DNA of 64,000 nt from Orobanche coerulescens (taxonomy: Eukaryota > Streptophyta > Magnoliopsida > Lamiales > Orobanchaceae). The notes beneath the pieces are model-generated. The model ran no database searches, was not told where the DNA came from, and saw nothing but the letters and a program-made list of their open reading frames with translations. The stretch covers positions 149,344,096-149,408,095 of the forward strand of contig CM065802.1 of the NCBI GenBank assembly GCA_033398695.1, read 5' to 3'. Positions 11,201 through 22,425 of the stretch are shown here, in pieces (the stretch's first letter is position 1; each line of letters opens with the position of its first letter). Both the position numbers and the translations under genes were made by a program.

Positions 11201-12719
11201 TCTTGATGACTAATCCGGATGGGACCCTTCGGAGCCACGGAGACGCTTTATTTATTGATTTAATATCTCTGAATTGTTTATGTTTTGAATCTTGAATCCC
11301 GATTATATTGGTGAATATGGTTTTGGTCTTGAGGTTTGAGTTGAGAATAAAATCATTTGTATGATTTTGAAAGAAAACCTTTTGAAAAGGAAAAACATTC
11401 ATATTTCAGGATTTTACACTGAGACCCCCGAAGCCTCTAAATAATCTCTTACAATGATTTCTGGAGTAATTCCCATGGTTTGTTTTAAAGGAATAAATTT
11501 TCAAAAGACTTTAGACTCGGGGATCGTGTTACTACCTTGTCGAAATGTTATTTTCATAACGGTTGTATTCTTTATGTATAATTGTATAGCTTGGTTACTT
11601 GCTAGCGATTCCATCGCTAACCCCTCGTTGGGGATTTTGTTATTTATTCCAGGTGTTCTGACTGGAGAGTGAGCAACCACAGGATTGGCTCGGAGGATGA
11701 TGTAATGCAGCGATACTAGTCACAGTTGTAGTCTGTGCATCGCTGATATGTCAGTTTGAGTTCTTGTCATCCTTGAGGGGATGGACATTTTATGTACTAT
11801 GTGATCGAGTTGTAATTTAGTTTCATCAGATGTACGGTTATGCTATGTTTTGAGAGACCTAATCGGTCTACGGTATTATGTTTTGGTCAAGTTGACCGCA
11901 TGTGGGTTTTGATTTGTAGTCTCCCGCCTGGTAGCTCCTTGTGGAAAGGGGTCTACGGCGTGTAATATCCCTGAGTGGATTGGGGGTGTTACACCTTACA
12001 TACATTATCGGCCAGTCCTTGCCCCCAGCGAGTCATTGCCGACCGCGATCGGCCATCCCTGCGAATCACTGCCGACCATGCTCGGCCACTACAGGTCCTC
12101 TCGGCCACGACTCGGCCAGCCACCCCGTAACGTACGTAACACTTATTCCGTTGCGTACGTAATACGTACGTTGACTTGCTACAGTATTATACTCGTATTA
12201 CGTACGTAATACACCCTGTATAGCGTATGTAAATCCATCCGTTGACTCACCTATCCACATCTGCGCCGAAAGTCGCCGACCACGGGGCCCACTATCCGAT
12301 CACAACTCGGTCCTGTCTGATTCCTCTTGTTACGTACGTAATGCCTTATGCATAACGTACGTAAAACGTAGCAACTTAGCGTACGTTAGCCCATAAACTT
12401 AACGTACGTAATGGCCTTTTGTACTTAGCCAATTCCAACTGTTCTTGTACGACGTCTCGACATACCGGATACGTATACACATACTGAATACACATATAGT
12501 CAACCCAAAAATATTCTCATACGATATACCTGACATCCAAATCAGTTCAATCTGATACAACATATCCTCAATATAACTGTCAATCAAACACGTCAATTAC
12601 ACAAGTATAACTATCTCGGTCCTCAATTTATTTTACCCATACTATACAGACACCAAGCTATACAATATATCTCAGATAAAATAACGCGAAAAATTTATAC
12701 TGAAAATCCGGGTATTACA

Positions 12720-13559
12720 ACCGCCATAGGCTTAGGATTTGCTGTTTTAGTAGCAACTGCTTCTTCCAGAGGGGTTGCGTCATGTGGGATTGGTTCAGCT
12801 ATAATAGCAGTAGGAACATCTACAGTGAGCGCTGTAGTCACTGTAGCCTCGGCCTTAGAAGACTTCTTGGTCTTCTTCTTCTTCTCGAAAGCATGAGGTG
12901 ACTTGCTGTCAGAGACGGTCCTCTTTTTCTTCTTTTCCTCGCTCGAGACTCTTCACAGTGACGTCCCTCGGGTCACTTGAGATCGGCATGCTGTGAGGTT
13001 TCGGCCTCTTAGCAATCAGGGGCGACTTGTTGAACTCGGTGGCTTCCATTCCACTAATGAATTTTTCGAGGCCAATCTTCTTAGCATCGGCATATTGCTT
13101 CACTCCGCAGTGGGTGAAGATGTAGTTCAAGATGAGGCTGAAAGATTTCTTGGCAGTTTCAGGTTTGGAACCCTCTTCCTGAATCCTCTTCAGCAGTATT
13201 TGGCACCAGTTTACCTTCTCTCCGGACATGATGGCTACCATCATTCTGAAGCATAGATTAGCACACATTTCAAAATCTCCTGTCCGGTTCTCAATTGCCC
13301 TACAATATAAGTCATGAAGATACACATACGGTACGGTGAAGTTTTTCTTGTGGCATGAGGGGTGAATGTTCTGGGCATTCTCATCACCCGTGAATAGTTG
13401 TCAGTAGGCAGATAGTAGGCTTTCTGACCCGGAGGTCTAAAGTTCTTTCATTTTCAGGCCATCAGACGGCAGCCTGTATAGTTTTTCCAACAGATCTCTG
13501 TTCACAGAGACCTCAATCCCTTGAACAATTGTAGAAATATCAGAGATCTTACCTCCTCT
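12720..13559 (-). pseudogene. degenerate minus-strand coding region C, N-terminal half
   Basis: Reading starts near 13559 on the minus strand: VQGIEVSVNRDLLEKLYRLP, then YLHDLYCRAIENRTGDFEMC, MMVAIMSGEKVNWCQILLKR and SFSLILNYIFTHCGVK. A Lys-rich stretch (EKKKKRTVSD, EKKKKTKKSSK) follows, and then a Pro/Thr-rich linker running into 3735. The pattern (a hydrophobic globular domain, then a basic linker) recalls the putative plant transposon protein or Athila-type ORFs near retroelements; this is by memory of style, not a search. Two or more frame changes and stops break it. Confidence 0.5.
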
Positions 13560-14609
13560 TGTAATGCCCAGATCTTTTATATATATGATTATTATAACCT
13601 CAAATGCGGCATTAGAGTGTTTGCATTCCTAAGTAATAAAATTTTGACTAATGGGATAAGTTTAGATCCATTTACACGTTTTTAATTCAGAAATTAGATG
13701 TTTGGTTATCTGGTTGGGATTATCTTTCAGATTTGATTTTATATTTCGATAGACAGAATTGTGATTCTGTCGCCTTCTATATTCACTATTTTTACATTGC
13801 GAGTATGATTTTTGAAAGTTTACTTTTTGAGTTTCGGGTATATTATGTCGAGTCATTTTCTCGGATAATTCGCATTCCGTAAATCATGAAACTTTTCTCC
13901 GATTAAGTTGTAAGTTCGACACAATAATTTAAGAATACGAGATATATTCAATACCCGAGTAATTTTATCAGTGGTAGAGCGAAACGTAAAATATTATTCG
14001 ACCGCTTTATTAAAGGCTAGGGTTGACCTAGTATATAGAGGGACATAACCCTACTTCTCTCCACTTCATCCTCTCACCTCCTCTTGTAATGCCCCGATCT
14101 TTTATATGTATGATTATTATAACCTCAAATGTGGCATTAGAGTGTTTGCATTCCTAAGTAATAAAATTTGGACTAATGGGATAAGTTTAGATCCATTTAC
14201 ACGTTTTTAATTCAGAAATTAGATGTTTGGTTATCTGGTTGGGATTATCTTTCGGATTTGATTTTATATTTTGACAGACAGAATTGTGATTCTGTTGCCT
14301 TCTATATTCACTATTTTTACATTGCGAGTATGATTTTTGAATGTTTACTTTTTGAGTTTCGGGTATATTATGTCGAGTCGTTTTCTCGGATAATTCGCAT
14401 GCCGTAAATCATGAAACTTTTCTCCGATTAAGTTGTAAGTTCGACACGATAATTTAAGTATATGAGATACATTCAATACCCGAGTAATTTTATCAGCTGT
14501 AGAGCGAAACGTAAAATATTATTCGACCGCTTTATTAAAGGCTAGGGTTGACCTAGTATATAGAGGGACATAACCCTACTTCTCTCCACTTCATCCTCTT
14601 ACCTTCATT
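13560..14609 (+). repeat. 525-bp tandem duplication of an LTR promoter region
   Basis: Two near-identical copies carry the LTR start, the whole U3 and the TATA-like box. Both are preceded by ACCTCCTCT. The second copy runs on into the rest of the LTR. Confidence 0.9.
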
Positions 14610-15267
14610 TTCCCCGTTGCCCCCCCCCCCCTCCCCCGTGAAGAAACTCCATTGTTCTCCCCTTGAAGCTCCACAAACCAGATCCATTGTTGTGCCAAAC
14701 TTGAATCCAAGTTCATATTCAAGTAATTTACCTCCTCCTCTTCAATTCTATCCAAGTAAAAAATAGAATTTAGCTCACTTTAAAATTTGGTAATTGTGGA
14801 AGGAACTTAGGTTTGATGTTTTAATCCTTTGTATGTTGTTTCTAAGTTTATTCTAAGGTACTTGGAAGTGTTGAGAACAAGTTTTATTCATGCTTTAATT
14901 TTGTCATTTAGGCCGAAATTATTAGGTTTATAGCTCAAGCATGTGTTGTTTTTCTTGTGATTTTCTTACACAATATGTTTCTACTATATGATATGGTACT
15001 ATGATGAATTTATGGGATTTTAATAAAATGTTTGGTACTTTGGAAAGAAAGGAAGAATCATGTTTAGTTCTTGATATGTTGATATATGTTCAAAGTGACT
15101 TGATGTTTGTGATGATGTATGAAAGATATACATGATATGTTTTTACTAGGTTTTTATAAAATGTTTTAGAATTTTGTTTGAAAACAAAGACATGAAGTTA
15201 GATTTATGAAGTGGAATATGTGTTAGATAATAGTTGATGTAATTAAAGAGCATGTTATGTATTAAGG
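13560..15267 (+). mobile_element. LTR fragment F with duplicated U3
   Basis: It starts TGTAATGCCC (13560). The first 525 bp are repeated in tandem (13560-14084 and 14085-14609), each copy ending in a TATA-like GTATATAGAG (14031-14040, 14556-14565). Downstream is a poly-C tract (about 14620), then a CT-rich leader-like stretch and AT-rich R/U5-like sequence. Element G begins at 15268, so the rest of F is displaced or lost. No coding region is seen. Confidence 0.7.
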
Positions 15268-18099
15268 TGTAATACCCTCGCCTTTACTATTGTATTCTTC
15301 GATTAAATAGAGCATTGTTGTACCATATCCGTGTTTATTGTAATGAGTATATTGAAGAGTTATGTTAAATTGAATTGTTGATCTTAGTCGTTCACACTAT
15401 AGTTGATTCTTAGATGTTAAGTGGAGAATTTCATTTTTACTTGTTGTTGCCCTTAGCGTGCCCTAACATATTACCTTTACGTACACTATGTACGTAGCAT
15501 TACGTACGTAACACCTCTACGCTAACGTACGTAATGCGGGGTCTCAATCAGCAGCTCACCTTTCGGCGGGTGGGACCAGACGTGGGCAGTGGTCGGTGAT
15601 ACGATCGTGACAGCCTAGTCAACGGCCATTACGTACGTAATGGCTATGCATTAGCGTACGTAATGTACGAGAGAATTATGTACGTAATGTGTTTAACGTA
15701 TGTTAAGCTTTAGCTATAGCATACATAATGCTTAATACGGGTTATAAAAGTATGGGTTGCCTTTCATTTCTGCACGACTCTATTCCATCCTCCCTCTCTC
15801 AGAACCGATCCCCTGCCCCCTTAGATCATATTCTTGTCCTCCAATCTCGTGTTAGAGCGACAACACTTGGATTATAGCTTGGTAGCTAGAAGCTAGGAGT
15901 GTGTTCTTGGAAGTTGTGGTGCTATTCTTCATCCTTTATTAAGGTTGGTTATCTTACTCTTGTTGTTTCATATGATTGTTGATGTTAGTAAGGAGTAGTT
16001 CTTGTAGTGTTAGAATAACAGGTAGATCATCATGAACATTGAAGTTATGTACAAATTCAGTTTGGAACATGATAATATTCTTAGAACCATTCCTTAAATG
16101 ATTGATGAAGTTGTGGAATAACATGTTCAATATAAAACCTTTAGGTAATCATGTTAAAACCAGGAGATTAGATTTATTAATATGTTCTTAATTGCTAGTA
16201 GGATCCTATGATGTTATAGCCATATATTGGAGAAGGTTTAACAACTCATTGGGAAGAATTTGATGATGTCTTTAGAGTTTTAAAAACCCTCAATGATATA
16301 ATTATGTTTTGAGCAAATTTTAAGGGATGATAATGGATTATGAAGAACACAAGTATAACCTTTATATATTCAAGTTAATCGGGTGTTTTGATAACTCAAG
16401 AAGGTGTTGATCACTAAATTAATATGTTTATAGTATTCTTAAGACGATTATAATGATTATGGGTGATAATGTTGTGGTAGAATTAGTGGCCGAATTCAAT
16501 TACATTGATCCTTGTGTATTAGGAGACATAAATTAGGATGATATTCTTATTATGCTTAAAACTTAAAGTTATGATTTCACTTCTAGTTTGGTTTAATGTA
16601 ATCGTTGGAAGATGATGAAGAATGTTAATAAACACAAACTTTTAACATGTTAAACATTAATCGGTAGTGTTGATAGATTGAGAGTATGATTAATCATCAT
16701 AGTATTACATTGATAAGTTCTTGACTTCAAATGATAGGCATTAATGTTAGAATGTTCGTTAGGATAGTTGAACTATTCGAGTAAAGTTACGGATATTGTT
16801 TCTATGAATTAATACCATTATCATACGAATGTGTTGTTAAATGGATTACGTTTCATTCAAGGTTGCTTGTTCAAGTGAGTATTATTAGATGAAGGTACCG
16901 TTCGTTTGTTCGTTCAAAGAAGGATTATTCATCTACAGAATTGAGGCAAGTTATCTTGCTTGGTTATAATGATGGTTGAATTCTTGTGAATATTATGCGT
17001 TTCGTGTATATGTAATGCTCTGTGAATCTATGATTCATGATGTGGTGATGTCTTTGATCGTGTTACCATTTGTGGTGGGATTATATTCCCAAGTTTATCG
17101 CCCTTGTTACAGTTGGTCTCCTTGAGCTTTGTTGTCACTTCGGTGAGTTGTTTGATTCTTTGATAAATGTGTAAGTTGAGTTTTGTTGTCATATTGCTTC
17201 GTGACATCTCTGGAGCCATATCTGCGTGTCGATTGGTTATGTGTAGAATTTTTAGCCGAGCACTTGATCGTCATGCGTGGATGTTTCCGCATTAGACCGT
17301 GCATGCGATACGTAGTTCCACGTATATTCTGGATTCCGTATACGGGGTGGACATGTGCACGGACACATTTCCAGATCGGGCGTACTATGACGTCCGTCGT
17401 GAGCCATGTTTTTGGTCGTTCGTATGATTGAATATGTTCGACATTTGGGATTGAATGTTTATACGCCTGAGGGGTATATTCAGTAGTCGGTTGTTTCCTT
17501 TGAGATCCGTATGTATATGAATTGTATAATGCCATGAGAATTATTATCATGTATAGCTGGCCCTGTGGTTTGGGCGAAATACTTGTATTTTAGGGCGAGA
17601 AAAGGGCAAGGCACAGGAAGAGCACGATGGGGGCGGAGGGTTTTGAAGGATGCTAATTCGGGGGGGGCGAGTCTTTTGATGTTCGGTGATGTCTTACTGT
17701 GATTTTTCATTTTATTTGATTTCGAATGAATGCATTATAATTTGTAAGGTATTTTCCATCTTCATATGGTCTATACCAAATTTGGATCCTGTGTACGGTT
17801 GTGTGAGTTGACATATATGATTTATACTACATATCGGGGTTTTGATTAATAAACGTGGTTTGGTACCACGTTTATGGATGTTAAAGTTTATGTTGTGATC
17901 TCGCCTGGTGGGTCCCAGTGGGGGTCCACGGCACTGTAACAGCCGCCGTTTTCGGGGTGTTACATAAGATGGTATCAGAGACAGATTTTTTTCTTTTGAC
18001 CACATTTATTGGATGTTAAAGTTTATGTTGTGATCTCGCCTGGTGGGTCCTAGTGGGGGTCCACGGCACTGTAACAGCCGCCGTTTTCGGGGTGTTACA
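15268..18099 (+). repeat. 5' LTR of element G (about 2.7-2.8 kb)
   Basis: It starts TGTAATACCC and ends CGGGGTGTTACA, at 17964 and again at 18099 because the end is duplicated. A palindrome array (15475-15731) precedes TATAAAAG (15743-15750). The segment at about 17320-17395 matches element D's LTR, indicating related families. Open frames at 17107-17550 and nearby run through this LTR and are not credible genes. Confidence 0.85.
15475..15750 (+). promoter_or_regulatory. LTR G promoter: ACGTACGT palindromes plus TATA box
   Basis: Copies include TTACGTACGTAA and TTAGCGTACGTAAT forms, and eroded ones such as GCATACATAATGC (15719-15731), 11 bp upstream of TATAAAAG (15743-15750). Confidence 0.72.
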
Positions 18100-18133
18100 T
18101 AAGATGGTATCAGAGACAGATTTTTTTCTTTTG
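17865..18133 (+). repeat. 135-bp tandem duplication of the LTR end and PBS (element G)
   Basis: Both copies contain the last 100 bp of the LTR, the GTGTTACA terminus and the PBS. PBS copies (TGGTATCAGAGA) are at 17970-17981 and 18105-18116, both matching initiator tRNA-Met for 11 of 12 bases. Confidence 0.92.
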
Positions 18134-18520
18134 AGTCATTGTAGATCGAACTAGCATCAAGAAACCTTCGTGCCAAGTGTGACCTGTGCAAGCGCCTTAC
18201 CCATCGAATACGGTATGTTTCTCACGAGCCATGATTTGATTACTGGCATAATATTGATGAAGAATCAATCTCTTTGTCTATCTTGGCATGCGAGAATGTG
18301 TGGTAAGATTCATCGGTTTGATTTTCTCAGGAAATCCTAAATTGAACATGTAATCGAAACTGTTTCGATTTTACGATGATATGATATTTTGTGTGATACT
18401 CGCAATTGTTTTCTTAAATATATAGATCCATTGTTGCTAATAACTTAGCATAAATTCGTAAATCTGGCCGTAAGAATGTAAATTGAACTGTGCTTACGAT
18501 TATTATTTGATCCTTTCAGT
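18100..18520 (+). other. element G leader between PBS and gag
   Basis: It holds the second PBS at 18105-18116 and about 400 bp of AT-rich leader. No ORF or other feature is visible. Confidence 0.6.
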
Positions 18521-19057
18521 ATGGAACATAATTTGAGGGGCCGTGGCAGAGGGGGTTGAGGCCGCGGAAGGGGCCGAATCCCGAGGCCACATGCTAACAC
18601 GCATTCGAATGGGGTACAAAGCTCGTCGGGGAGTGATTCACCTACTAGGAGTCAGTCCCACCACATCGAACGGCATGAGGGTGCCCATGTCGACCCTTAT
18701 GTGATTATGCAGGGCATGATGGCCCAGATGACCCAAATGGGTCAGATGATGGAAGCTATGCAGAGGAATGCTACAAATGGACAACAGCAGGGACAACAGC
18801 CTCCGCCTCCGGTGCGCGGTGTAATCGTGAGACGGATCATTAGTGACATATCGCGACAGCGACCTCCGACATTTGAAGGCTTTTCTGAGCCTTCTGACAT
18901 AGTACACTGGATAGAGCATTTCGAGAAACTGTTCGAGATGGTGGGATGCCCAGAAGAGAACTGAGTTGCCGTGGCAGCTTACTACCTTAGTAAGGGCGCC
19001 CATACTTAGCTTTCTGTGAGGCCTACTGATGACGCGAGTACTTGGGAAGAATTCAAG
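18521..19057 (+). pseudogene. element G gag, N-terminal part
   Basis: ATG at 18521 opens an RG-rich N-terminus (MEHNLRGRGRGG) with an early TGA (18557-18559). A Met/Gln-rich segment (MMAQMTQMGQMMEAMQ) and the capsid-like RPPTFEGFSEPSDIVHWIEH follow. Further stops are TGA at 18962-18964 and a TAG soon after. The frame runs exactly 179 codons to ...TWEEFK, where element H is inserted, and continues in frame at 30976. Gag would form the particle shell that packages element RNA. Confidence 0.85.
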
Positions 19058-21150
19058 TGTAACGCCCCGACTTTCTAGGGTAATTAATGGGGAAAATAAG
19101 TAGAAGGTAATTTTGACAAAAATAATTTTCTTTGAGAATATTAAAATTCTCGCCTACAAAGTTGAGTCGCTAGACTGACATAAAATTTAATACCTTTAAA
19201 TAAGGCAACATTCCATCATAGATACGAGGTAAAAATTTGCGGCAGAAGAATAATTCATAAATTATAAATTTTTAGTCAAAGTTTCCCCAAATGAGTTCCA
19301 AAACATTTGACATAAAGAAACATCATGTAATAAATTCTCTTTCATATGCCCTCTCGGCTCGATCCTTCGTCCTTCCGGCTCGGTTTAACCTACGGGATCA
19401 ATAAAGGTGGGGGTGAGCTTCCTTCAGCTCGTGGAAATCACATTGATCACAGTAATATACAATCTCATAGAAAGCATAACATGAATAATCTATCATATTT
19501 TTCCTCAACGTCAATGCATACTCACAATATTACGTGTAGCATGAATCGAGCACGCATAACACGAATATTGAGGTTGCGCAGGTGCCTCCGTAACAACATG
19601 AAACATACTCACAATATTACGTATAGCATGAATCTAGCATGCATAACATGAATATTGAGGTTGCGCAGGTGTCCCCGCAACAACATGAAACATACACACA
19701 ATACCACATATAACATGAATCGAGCATGCATGTGAATATTGGGTTGTGCAGGTGTCCCCACACAACATGAATCTTAAGATAACCTCTTTACACGTATACT
19801 AGGGAGCCTGATTTACAACATGTATCATCAATTTAAACATAAATAGAATATCACATATACAATCCAATTAAAGCAATTAAAGTTATAGTGTAAATTCCCA
19901 CCTGAATAAATGATGATGTCTAACTTGAATATGAAGATGCTCGACTCACAGTCCTAAGCCTGTAAATCCTCGATAAAGTCTACATATAATAATAACTTAA
20001 TCATTATATAATATTATGATATAATGACTGAAATTAATATATATGTGCATAAAAATCGGACTAATTATTAATACTAATTGAAAGTCAACATTTTACTGTC
20101 TTGGTCAAAATAGCACTGAATCGAAGGTTTTTTTTTAGTTCACTGTGGTCAAATTTCGCATGAAATTAAAGGTTAAGGGCAGAAATTGAAGGACTAGGAA
20201 AAGAGATGGGGTTAAAAATTGAAGTAACTCGAAAACTGGGGTTAAATTGCATAACCCTAAAATTAAAGGGTATAAAACTCTTAACAATCGATCGGCCACC
20301 TCACCTCTCCTTCCTCTGTCTGGTCTCTCTCCAACCTCTCTCTCTCTCTCTCTCTGAACTTAGTCCCTCTCTCTAGAAATTTCTTTCCGCCGATGACCAA
20401 ATCACAGAATATCACACACACGCATACACACACACACACTCTCTCTCTCTCGGTGTAATAGACAGAGACACACGCACATAGTTTCTGGCTCGCTCGAGCT
20501 TGGACTAACCAGTTGCGGCTACAAGGCGGCGGCGACGATGGCTTTCGACCGGAGTAGTAGTTACGGCGGTGACGTGCGACTCTAGGGCTGGGATGTGCAT
20601 ACGGGAACGAAATCAGGGTTGCTGAGTCCAGGTCTTGGTGTTAGGTTTTGTAACCGAAATCTAGTGTTTGGGATTCAGCCATGAGTAGATTAGAGTTGTG
20701 GTTGGAAAGGTAGGTCGATCTTGATGATGAATTCGGGTTTCAGATGCTCAGTTCCAAGCTCAGCCCAATTTTAGGTTCTGACTTGTGTTGAAATTTTTCA
20801 TTTAGATTCAAATGCATGAAGAAAGTATTAGATCTTAAGTATTGAGTTTTACCTCGTTGGAGAAATGTTGAGGATAGGGCGGCGAACGGCTGGGCTGAGC
20901 GAAATTTCTTGAGACGTCGGATGAACGCCACGCAAAAACTTCGGTTGGGCGCTGGACGTTGAATCAACTACTTGGTGTAAATTTCTGTCGTGAAGAATCT
21001 CTCCCTTTTTGTGTAGAGCAGACTTCTGCTCTACAGATTTTCTTGTGCTCCAAAGAAGGTTGTAGGCAGTAATTTCTGTTTTTTTTTTGGATCTTGATCG
21101 TGAATTGTAAAAGAAATTCTGATTCTATGTATTAGTGTATTTATAGATAT

Positions 21151-22425
21151 AGGTTTTAAAGTGTTTTTTTTTTTTTTTTTTTTTTGGTCGAAACCGGATA
21201 TTCTATTAAAATGCCAAAACAACTGTACAAGATTTACATACGATATAAACTTCAAAAAGCAACGAAACTCTAAATACTAAAAATTAAGGCCATGCTAGTT
21301 TAAGCTCGCGAGCTCTCCGAACACTTTCCGCTATAAAGACATCTTTTGGTGGACGCAACCAATTTGGTTCGTGATAGGTTTTGTTTCGGTAATACCACAG
21401 TCCCAAAAGCACCTCCCGGAAAAGGTATCGCCAATACGTGATATTATCGTGTTTGTGCATGTTACGGTTGAGGCACTTTTCAAGCCAACTAGCGATATTC
21501 GATGGTGTCATGAAGTCCTCCCATTGATGTGGGTGTATGATCGTTCTCCAAACGCTTTGGGCCCAAGGGCATTGTCGCATTACATGTAAGCAAGATTCTG
21601 TGGTATTTTTGCAATAGATGCAAACATCCTGTATGGATAGTCCCCTACTAGCTAGCACCTGAGTCGTAGGTAACGCCTTGCGATAAAGTTGCCAAAGTAT
21701 ATAATTACCTCGGTGTGGCCCTTTGATAGCCCAAATGGTGCTCCAGGTTTTGTCATTTGAAGGGTAGTTCAGCCCCTGGAGTTGTCCATATGCAGATTTA
21801 ATAGAAAATTTGTTGGAGGGATCGGCCTTCCAAACAAACGCCCCGTCTTCATCTTGCTCAAAAGCATTCCGCAGTGCTTGTATTCGCACATATATGACGC
21901 CATAAAATGGAGCGGCCGGTTTTGGTTGCTCCAAAGGTGAGCCATATTTTGATGTCACAAGCTCTACCCACACTTGTTAGTCCTGTCAGGTTGAAGCGTC
22001 CAAACTAGTTTCGCAAGAAAAGCTAGATTCATATTCCTCAAATCCCGAATGCCCAAGCCACCGAGAGCCTTAGGCTGGCAAATGTGTTTCCAAGCCACCA
22101 AGTGCACACACTTTTTATCGCTCCCGTGACCCCAAAAAAAATTCCGAATAATTTTCTCAAGTTCATCAATCACTGAGGCTGGTAGCAACAAAGTTTGCAT
22201 TTGGTAGTAGGGAACGGTGGACAACACCGATTGTGAGAGAATCGCTCGGCCCGCTTTAGATAAATTACACGATTTCCAGTTTTGCAGCTTGTCACGGACT
22301 TTATCCAACAACACATGGAAATCCTCTTTTTTAACCCGAGAGTGGCGTAGTTGGACCCCAAGATATTTTTCTAGGTGTGTTGTGTGCTCCATGGCAAGTT
22401 CCCTTGCAAAGGTTTTAAAGTGTTT
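21151..22425 (-). mobile_element. 5'-truncated LINE (L1-type) inserted in LTR H
   Basis: The 16-bp duplication AGGTTTTAAAGTGTTT (21151-21166 and 22410-22425) flanks 1243 bp. A T run at 21167-21185 is the poly(A) tail of a minus-strand insert. The other LTR of H has one uninterrupted copy of the target, which proves the insertion. 5' truncation is usual for LINEs. Confidence 0.95.
21284..22392 (-). pseudogene. LINE reverse transcriptase C-terminal part and zinc-binding domain
   Basis: 22392-21964 on the minus strand encodes the end of the RT domain: YLGVQLRHSRVKKEDFHVLL, LSKAGRAILSQSVLSTVPYY, IRNFFWGHGSDKKCVHLVAW. After a frame change near 21970, 21973-21284 encodes the RT-associated zinc-binding domain, with CIYCKNTTESCLHVMRQC as the Cys/His cluster and W-rich flanks. 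These domains are at the C-terminus of plant L1 ORF2. The endonuclease and RT catalytic core are missing, so the copy is dead. Confidence 0.93.

Larger units (their letters stand above)
9182..11993 (+). mobile_element. solo LTR E of a gypsy element (2812 bp)
   Basis: It starts TGTAATACCCG and ends GGGGGTGTTACA, flanked by the perfect duplication CCTTA (9177-9181 and 11994-11998), with no internal region. This is the product expected from LTR-LTR recombination. It has a palindrome array and TATAAAAGG, and a 170-bp tandem repeat. Its terminal hairpin pairs TGTAATATCCC (11961-11971) with GGGGGTGTTACA (11982-11993). ORFs inside it do not resemble proteins. Confidence 0.93.
3736..12719 (-). mobile_element. 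element D: non-autonomous LTR element with giant LTRs
   Basis: A complete element on the minus strand, flanked by the target duplication ACCGC (3731-3735 and 12720-12724). Its 3' LTR (3736-4879) is shortened. Its internal domain (4880-5265, 386 bp) has a PPT and a PBS but no coding capacity. Its 5' LTR (5266-12719) is about 4.6 kb once the nested solo LTR E is removed. This fits a LARD/TRIM-like non-autonomous element that relies on proteins from a relative. A block of its U5 matches LTR G, suggesting kinship with G. Confidence 0.88.
5266..12719 (-). repeat. 5' LTR of element D (about 4.6 kb, interrupted by solo LTR E)
   Basis: Read on the minus strand, it starts TGTAATACCCGG (at 12719) and ends GGGGGTGTTACA (at 5266). 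Palindromic ACGTACGT and ACGGCCGT motifs occupy 12120-12420 and 9038-9180, followed by a TATA-like CTATTTAAGG (9009-9019). The very long, AT-rich R/U5 (5266 to about 8990) has no convincing ORF. A 75-bp block at about 6588-6660 matches LTR G at about 17320-17395. Confidence 0.82.

Noticed and set aside
6205..12525. Reading the extra 6.3 kb of D's 5' LTR as a transposon with a 10-bp duplication
   Set aside because: The segment has no terminal inverted repeats, holds the LTR promoter and carries the U5 block shared with G. Loss from the 3' LTR is simpler.
17107..17550. 147-codon minus-strand ORF in LTR G
   Set aside because: It lies wholly in an LTR and has low-complexity, basic composition and no recognisable motif.
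20740..20967. 75-codon ORF in LTR H, repeated at 29994-30221
   Set aside because: It is repeated because the LTR is; no domain features.
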